The notes beneath the pieces were generated by a model. The model did no database searches, was not told the origin of the DNA, and saw only the letters and a list, made by a program, of their open reading frames with translations. From Bacillota bacterium (lineage in GTDB: Bacteria; Bacillota; Clostridia; Christensenellales; Aristaeellaceae): a DNA stretch of 64,000 nt. Of this stretch, positions 60,557-64,000 are shown in pieces. The stretch covers positions 1 through 64,000 of the forward strand of contig JAEWVC010000008.1 of the NCBI GenBank assembly GCA_023459275.1, in the 5' to 3' direction. The position numbers and the translations under genes are program-made. The stretch's first letter is position 1. Every line of letters begins with the position of its first letter.

Positions 60557-62440
60557 ATGCAGACCATAAGCAACGGCGCCGTGTCCATCACGGCGGAGGA
60601 TAACGGGCGTGGCCTTACGCTCAAAGACCTGAAACGGGGCACAATCTGGCTGCTGGATGAAGCCAGCGCCAAGTGGTGCGGCTCCGACACCCATAATCAC
60701 GATGCGGATGATTACCCCGCGCACTTTCAGCCGCTGGCTCCGGTGCGGGCGCAGGCCGAGGGGGATTGCCTGGCTGTTTCCGTCCTGGCCGGGGATTACC
60801 CCCTCACCTTTCGCTATACGCTGCTATCAGACGGCTTGGAGGTGCGCCTTCCCCCTGTGTCCGGCGGACAGGTAAAAGCCGTTTCAATGCCCGGAGCTTT
60901 TTTGCCTGCCGGAGAACCCATGAAGCTGCTGCTCCCCATCATGCAGGGCATGCTCTGGGACGGCCGGGGTGAAAACATCCGCCGCGTCTGCCGCAGCGGC
61001 GCGCATTATGGCTTTTCCATGATGATGTTCGGCGTATTGGCAGAAAGCGGCGGCCTGCTTGTGACCGCCGAAACCGCAGTGGACAGCCTGTGGTGGTACC
61101 AAAAGGATGACCGGGGCATCCGCGCGCAAAACATGCAGGACAACTCCCTGGGCGCACTGCGGTATGAACGGGTGATTCGTCTGTATTTCACGAATCCGCG
61201 CATCGTGCCCCTGGCCAAACGGTATCGGGCAAGGGTCAAGGAGCGGGGTCGCTTTGCTACCTGGGAGGAAAAGATTGCAAAGCGTCCCGGCCTTCAAAAG
61301 CTCTTTGGTTCGCTGATGTGCTACATCGGCTATTGCCAGGATGATTTAAACTATGCCCGGGAGCTGGAAAAAATCAAAGCATATGGGTTTGACCGGGCGC
61401 TGGTCTACCCGGTGGATTTCAACTGCTATGACAGGGGTTTTCAAATGGGCGGCCTGCCCCCCATCCGCCTGCCGCAGGAGGAGATTGACCGCATCCTGGC
61501 CCTTGGCTATGACGTATGCCCGTGGACCTGGATCAACGAGGCCATTGATGACCAGACGCCGGAAAGGGCCGCCATGTACCGTATCACCCGGGACAACAGC
61601 CGCGTCTTTGGCTGGCAGATTGATGAGAACAAATGGTACAAGGTATGCAGCCCGGAAATGTACCGCAGGGAGCGGGAGGCCGTATCCGGCTCATTCTCCC
61701 GGATGACCTGGGATCATTTTGACGTGCTCACCTGCGCCAGCATCGGCGAATGCTATGCAACGGACCATTGGGGCCACCCCGGTCAGCCCCTGAGCCGGGA
61801 TCAGGACCTGCAGTGGCTGCGCAGGACGCTGGTTGCTGGCCAGGGCGAAGACAGCCGCGGGAGCATCGTCAGCTCCGAGAATTTCAACGACCTGTTTTCC
61901 CTGGAATACGACATCGGCTCGGTCAAGGCCTGGCCGCAATACGGCCCTTGGGTGTTCTGGCCCGTACCGCTGACCTCCCTCGTCTATCATGACAGCATCC
62001 TGCACTCCTGGTGGGAAATGCACAGCTATAATGCCGGATACTTTAATCGGCGCGCAGACCCCAATCTGTTTGAATATGGCGGCGGAAGGCCGGCGCTCCA
62101 GGCGGCCGCAGACGCCTTGATGGGCTGCCCGCCAGACGTGTTCCCCTTTGGGGCCCAATACGCATGGACGGGCAGGGGCGCACAGACCCGCGTGTTCCGC
62201 TTCCGGTTCGAGGACCCGCAGGTTCAGCATGCCCTTGCCCTGGCCTTGCCCGTTGCCGGCCTCCACCGCCGGATCGGCAAGCTGGAGATGACGGATTTTG
62301 AGATTCTATCCGAAGACGGATGGGTGCAGCGCAGCGCCTTCGCCGACGGAACCGAAGTGACCGCCAATTTCGGCTATGTGCTCCGCAACGATGTGGAGGG
62401 GATCGAACCCATCGGGGGGCATCAATGGCGGGTGAAATAA
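60557..62440 (+). CDS. GH101/GH129-like protein
   Basis: 627 residues from the ATG at 60557 (AAAGGAGG upstream). N-terminal beta-sandwich to about 230, then a TIM-barrel-like core. The block FDVLTCASIGECYATDHWGHPGQPLSRDQDLQWLRRTL...GSIVSSENFNDLF...PVPLTSLVYHDSILHSWWE follows the order D-x-T-x-S...ECY...HP...SR..D...R..L, ...SE..., P.P...LVYHD...W, as I recall for the GH101/GH129/DUF5696 group. The Asp of FDV and Glu of SSE are the likely catalytic pair. Cytoplasmic. Known members act on alpha-linked GalNAc, and some GH129 enzymes on 3,6-anhydro-D-galactose; its own substrate is unknown. Confidence 0.65.
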   Translation: MQTISNGAVSITAEDNGRGLTLKDLKRGTIWLLDEASAKWCGSDTHNHDADDYPAHFQPLAPVRAQAEGDCLAVSVLAGDYPLTFRYTLLSDGLEVRLPPVSGGQVKAVSMPGAFLPAGEPMKLLLPIMQGMLWDGRGENIRRVCRSGAHYGFSMMMFGVLAESGGLLVTAETAVDSLWWYQKDDRGIRAQNMQDNSLGALRYERVIRLYFTNPRIVPLAKRYRARVKERGRFATWEEKIAKRPGLQKLFGSLMCYIGYCQDDLNYARELEKIKAYGFDRALVYPVDFNCYDRGFQMGGLPPIRLPQEEIDRILALGYDVCPWTWINEAIDDQTPERAAMYRITRDNSRVFGWQIDENKWYKVCSPEMYRREREAVSGSFSRMTWDHFDVLTCASIGECYATDHWGHPGQPLSRDQDLQWLRRTLVAGQGEDSRGSIVSSENFNDLFSLEYDIGSVKAWPQYGPWVFWPVPLTSLVYHDSILHSWWEMHSYNAGYFNRRADPNLFEYGGGRPALQAAADALMGCPPDVFPFGAQYAWTGRGAQTRVFRFRFEDPQVQHALALALPVAGLHRRIGKLEMTDFEILSEDGWVQRSAFADGTEVTANFGYVLRNDVEGIEPIGGHQWRVK

Positions 62441-62463
62441 GGCTGATAGGAAGGATGGTTGAT

Positions 62464-63882
62464 ATGGACTTTTCTTCGCTGAAAAGGACGGGTATTTTCG
62501 TAAATGCCGCGGAGCATGCCAAAGACGCGGAGTTGTGGCGCCAAGGCATCGGGTTGGGCGGGGCGAGCCATGAGCCGCTGCCGCCCAAGGTGGTGAATGG
62601 GCTGCGGCTGCTCAGGCCCCGGCTCATCCGTATCTTTTTGCAGGAATATTTCAATATTTACCCGGACCACGGCGTTTTTGACTGGAGCCGTCTGGACCCG
62701 TACATGGAATCCCTGGCGCAGACGGGCGCAAAGGTTCTGGCTACCGTGAACATCAAGCCGCCGGTGCTCTTCCCGAATCTGGGACAGGAGCATTGGCAGC
62801 CCAATGATGTTGGGGAGTATCAGGATGTGATCCGGGCGCTGGTGAAGCGGTATTCGCTGGATCGCAGAATCGTCACCCATTGGGAGCATCTGAACGAGCC
62901 CAACCTGGGGGAGGATGGCGGCTGCCCCTTTCTGATCCCCGGCGCCCAGGAGAATTACGACTTCTACCGCATGCTCGCAAAGACTGTGCTGGAAGTGTTT
63001 CCTGAGGCTAAGGTGGGCGGCCCGGCCGTTTCCCACTACGATTGTCCCATGCTGGAGGAGTTTATACGCCTGTGCCATGAAAACGGCACACCGCTGCAGT
63101 TTGTGAGCTGGCATTCCTACAAGGATGATCCCGCCAGCCTTAGGGCTCAGACGGAGCATGTGCGGCATATGATCCGCAATATGGGCGCCAGCCAGCCGGA
63201 ACTGATGATCAATGAGATGAACAAGGGGTTTGATTACCAGGATGCCGGCCATCCATCCTATCACCTTGTCTCCGTGGAGGAGCAGGCCTACCAAGGCAAA
63301 CGGGCGGCGTTCCTGGCCTCTGCTGTCATGGAAATGACCGGCGCGGGGCTTGACTGGTCCCACTATTTTTCTGCCTGGGACTGCAGAATGCGGCCTTTAG
63401 AGTTTTCCCGCTTCTATTCTCCCCACGGCATCACCGAAGTGATGTACCGCCACTGGAACGAATCGCCGCACCGCTACGGCCTGTTTTCCGACAGCGGCAG
63501 AGTCAGGCCCCAGTATTTTGTCTATCGCCTGCTGGCGCAGATGGATGGCAGTATGCTGCACTGCAAGGCAGATTCCGGCATCGCCGCCATCGCCGCCGGA
63601 AGCGGGCGGCGCACAGCGGTGCTGATGAGCAATTATGCCCTGGACGCCTGCCCCGACCGCATTGCGCTTTTGCAGTTTGAGGGGCTTACTCCGGGCCTGA
63701 AAAAGCTGAACGTCTACCGCATCGATGATATGTGTCGCTGGGATGAGGAGACTCTCACCCTGCTGCCGGTGGAAACAAGGCGGGTGGATGTGCTGGAGCG
63801 GTTCGCCTGCCAGTGCCTTCTGCCCGCCAACAGCGTGGCATCAGTCATCTTGGAGGATGCGGAGGAAAGCATGTCATGCTGA
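62464..63882 (+). CDS. GH39-like glycosidase
   Basis: 472 residues from the ATG at 62464 (GGAAGGA upstream). Clan A TIM barrel with acid/base E145 (HWEHLNEPN) and nucleophile E251 (LMINEMNK), then WSHYFSAWD and a C-terminal beta domain (AVLMSNYALDACPDRIALLQFEGL, VASVILEDAEE). Closest in layout to GH39 (beta-xylosidase, alpha-L-iduronidase and others); another clan A family is possible. No signal peptide. It overlaps the next gene by seven bases. Confidence 0.75.
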   Translation: MDFSSLKRTGIFVNAAEHAKDAELWRQGIGLGGASHEPLPPKVVNGLRLLRPRLIRIFLQEYFNIYPDHGVFDWSRLDPYMESLAQTGAKVLATVNIKPPVLFPNLGQEHWQPNDVGEYQDVIRALVKRYSLDRRIVTHWEHLNEPNLGEDGGCPFLIPGAQENYDFYRMLAKTVLEVFPEAKVGGPAVSHYDCPMLEEFIRLCHENGTPLQFVSWHSYKDDPASLRAQTEHVRHMIRNMGASQPELMINEMNKGFDYQDAGHPSYHLVSVEEQAYQGKRAAFLASAVMEMTGAGLDWSHYFSAWDCRMRPLEFSRFYSPHGITEVMYRHWNESPHRYGLFSDSGRVRPQYFVYRLLAQMDGSMLHCKADSGIAAIAAGSGRRTAVLMSNYALDACPDRIALLQFEGLTPGLKKLNVYRIDDMCRWDEETLTLLPVETRRVDVLERFACQCLLPANSVASVILEDAEESMSC

Positions 63883-64000
63883 TCGACCTGCACACACATG
63901 TGATCGCGCCGGAGCACTTGGTCGGCACCAAATTCATGGAGGACTGTATCCGGGGCGGAGGCAGCTATGAGGGCATGATCTCCGGCAAGGAGCGCCACTG
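63876..64000 (+). CDS. Amidohydrolase-like protein, N-terminal part
   Basis: 41 residues before the window ends. MLIDLHTHVIAPEHLVGTKF has the D-x-H-x-H metal motif of amidohydrolase-2 or PHP-type enzymes. The ATG overlaps the stop of the GH39-like gene, so it is the next member of the operon. Too short to say more. Confidence 0.6.
   Translation, partial: MLIDLHTHVIAPEHLVGTKFMEDCIRGGGSYEGMISGKERH

Noticed and set aside
1..64000. CRISPR array
   Set aside because: No regularly spaced direct repeats and no cas-like gene were seen.

Overview
The window looks like chromosomal DNA of an anaerobic, saccharolytic, Clostridia-type Firmicute, possibly metagenome-derived. The support is strong AGGAGG ribosome-binding sites with frequent GTG/TTG starts, Lpl/Ytc-type sugar ABC transporters, a YesM/YesN two-component pair, IclR and AraC regulators, and phage genes of Firmicute type. 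None of the four sugar-binding proteins has a lipobox, which is unusual for a monoderm and may point to a diderm clade. The genus cannot be fixed from sequence alone.

Layout. 1-1100 is an edge artefact plus decayed mobile DNA: a tyrosine-recombinase tail and the 5' half of a tRNA-Ser. 1.1-9.1 kb holds a minus-strand operon (binding protein, two permeases, an unclassified sugar-enzyme-like protein, a C-terminal fragment) with a divergent membrane-bound AraC regulator. 9.4-13.7 kb is a minus-strand four-gene route: aldehyde dehydrogenase, enolase-superfamily enzyme, 2-keto-3-deoxygalactonate kinase and KDPG/KDPGal aldolase. 13.9-22.3 kb holds an unclassified 790-residue protein, an ABC transporter, a sulfatase with a small zinc-ribbon protein, and an IclR regulator. 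22.3-29.8 kb holds a second IclR regulator facing an operon of DapA-type aldolase, second sugar-acid dehydratase, ABC transporter and GldA-type dehydrogenase. 30-50.5 kb is a decayed prophage: broken sigma factor and DUF3825, small genes, an XRE/SLOG switch, an SNF2 helicase with an in-frame TAG, ParB/methylase remnants, terL, a toxin-antitoxin pair, a truncated portal joined to the end of a tape-measure gene, tail tip, holin, endolysin, integrase and an IS256 scar. 50.5-64 kb is another sugar locus: YesM/YesN, ABC transporter, GH42, PIG-L deacetylase, a GH101/GH129-like protein, a GH39-like protein and the start of an amidohydrolase.

How the genes fit together. The aldehyde dehydrogenase and sulfatase operons both start from near-consensus promoters with an AT-rich palindrome of the same design just downstream of the -10, and an identical half-site lies at the promoter of the 790-residue protein gene. 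This ties desulfation to the sugar-acid route. The enzyme set (aldehyde dehydrogenase, enolase-superfamily enzyme, KDGal kinase, KDPGal aldolase, plus sulfatase and a GH129-like protein) matches the known route for 3,6-anhydro-D-galactose from carrageenan, so a sulfated-galactan locus is the best working hypothesis, though not proven. Every binding-protein gene is followed by a strong GC-rich hairpin, probably to raise its expression over the rest of its operon.
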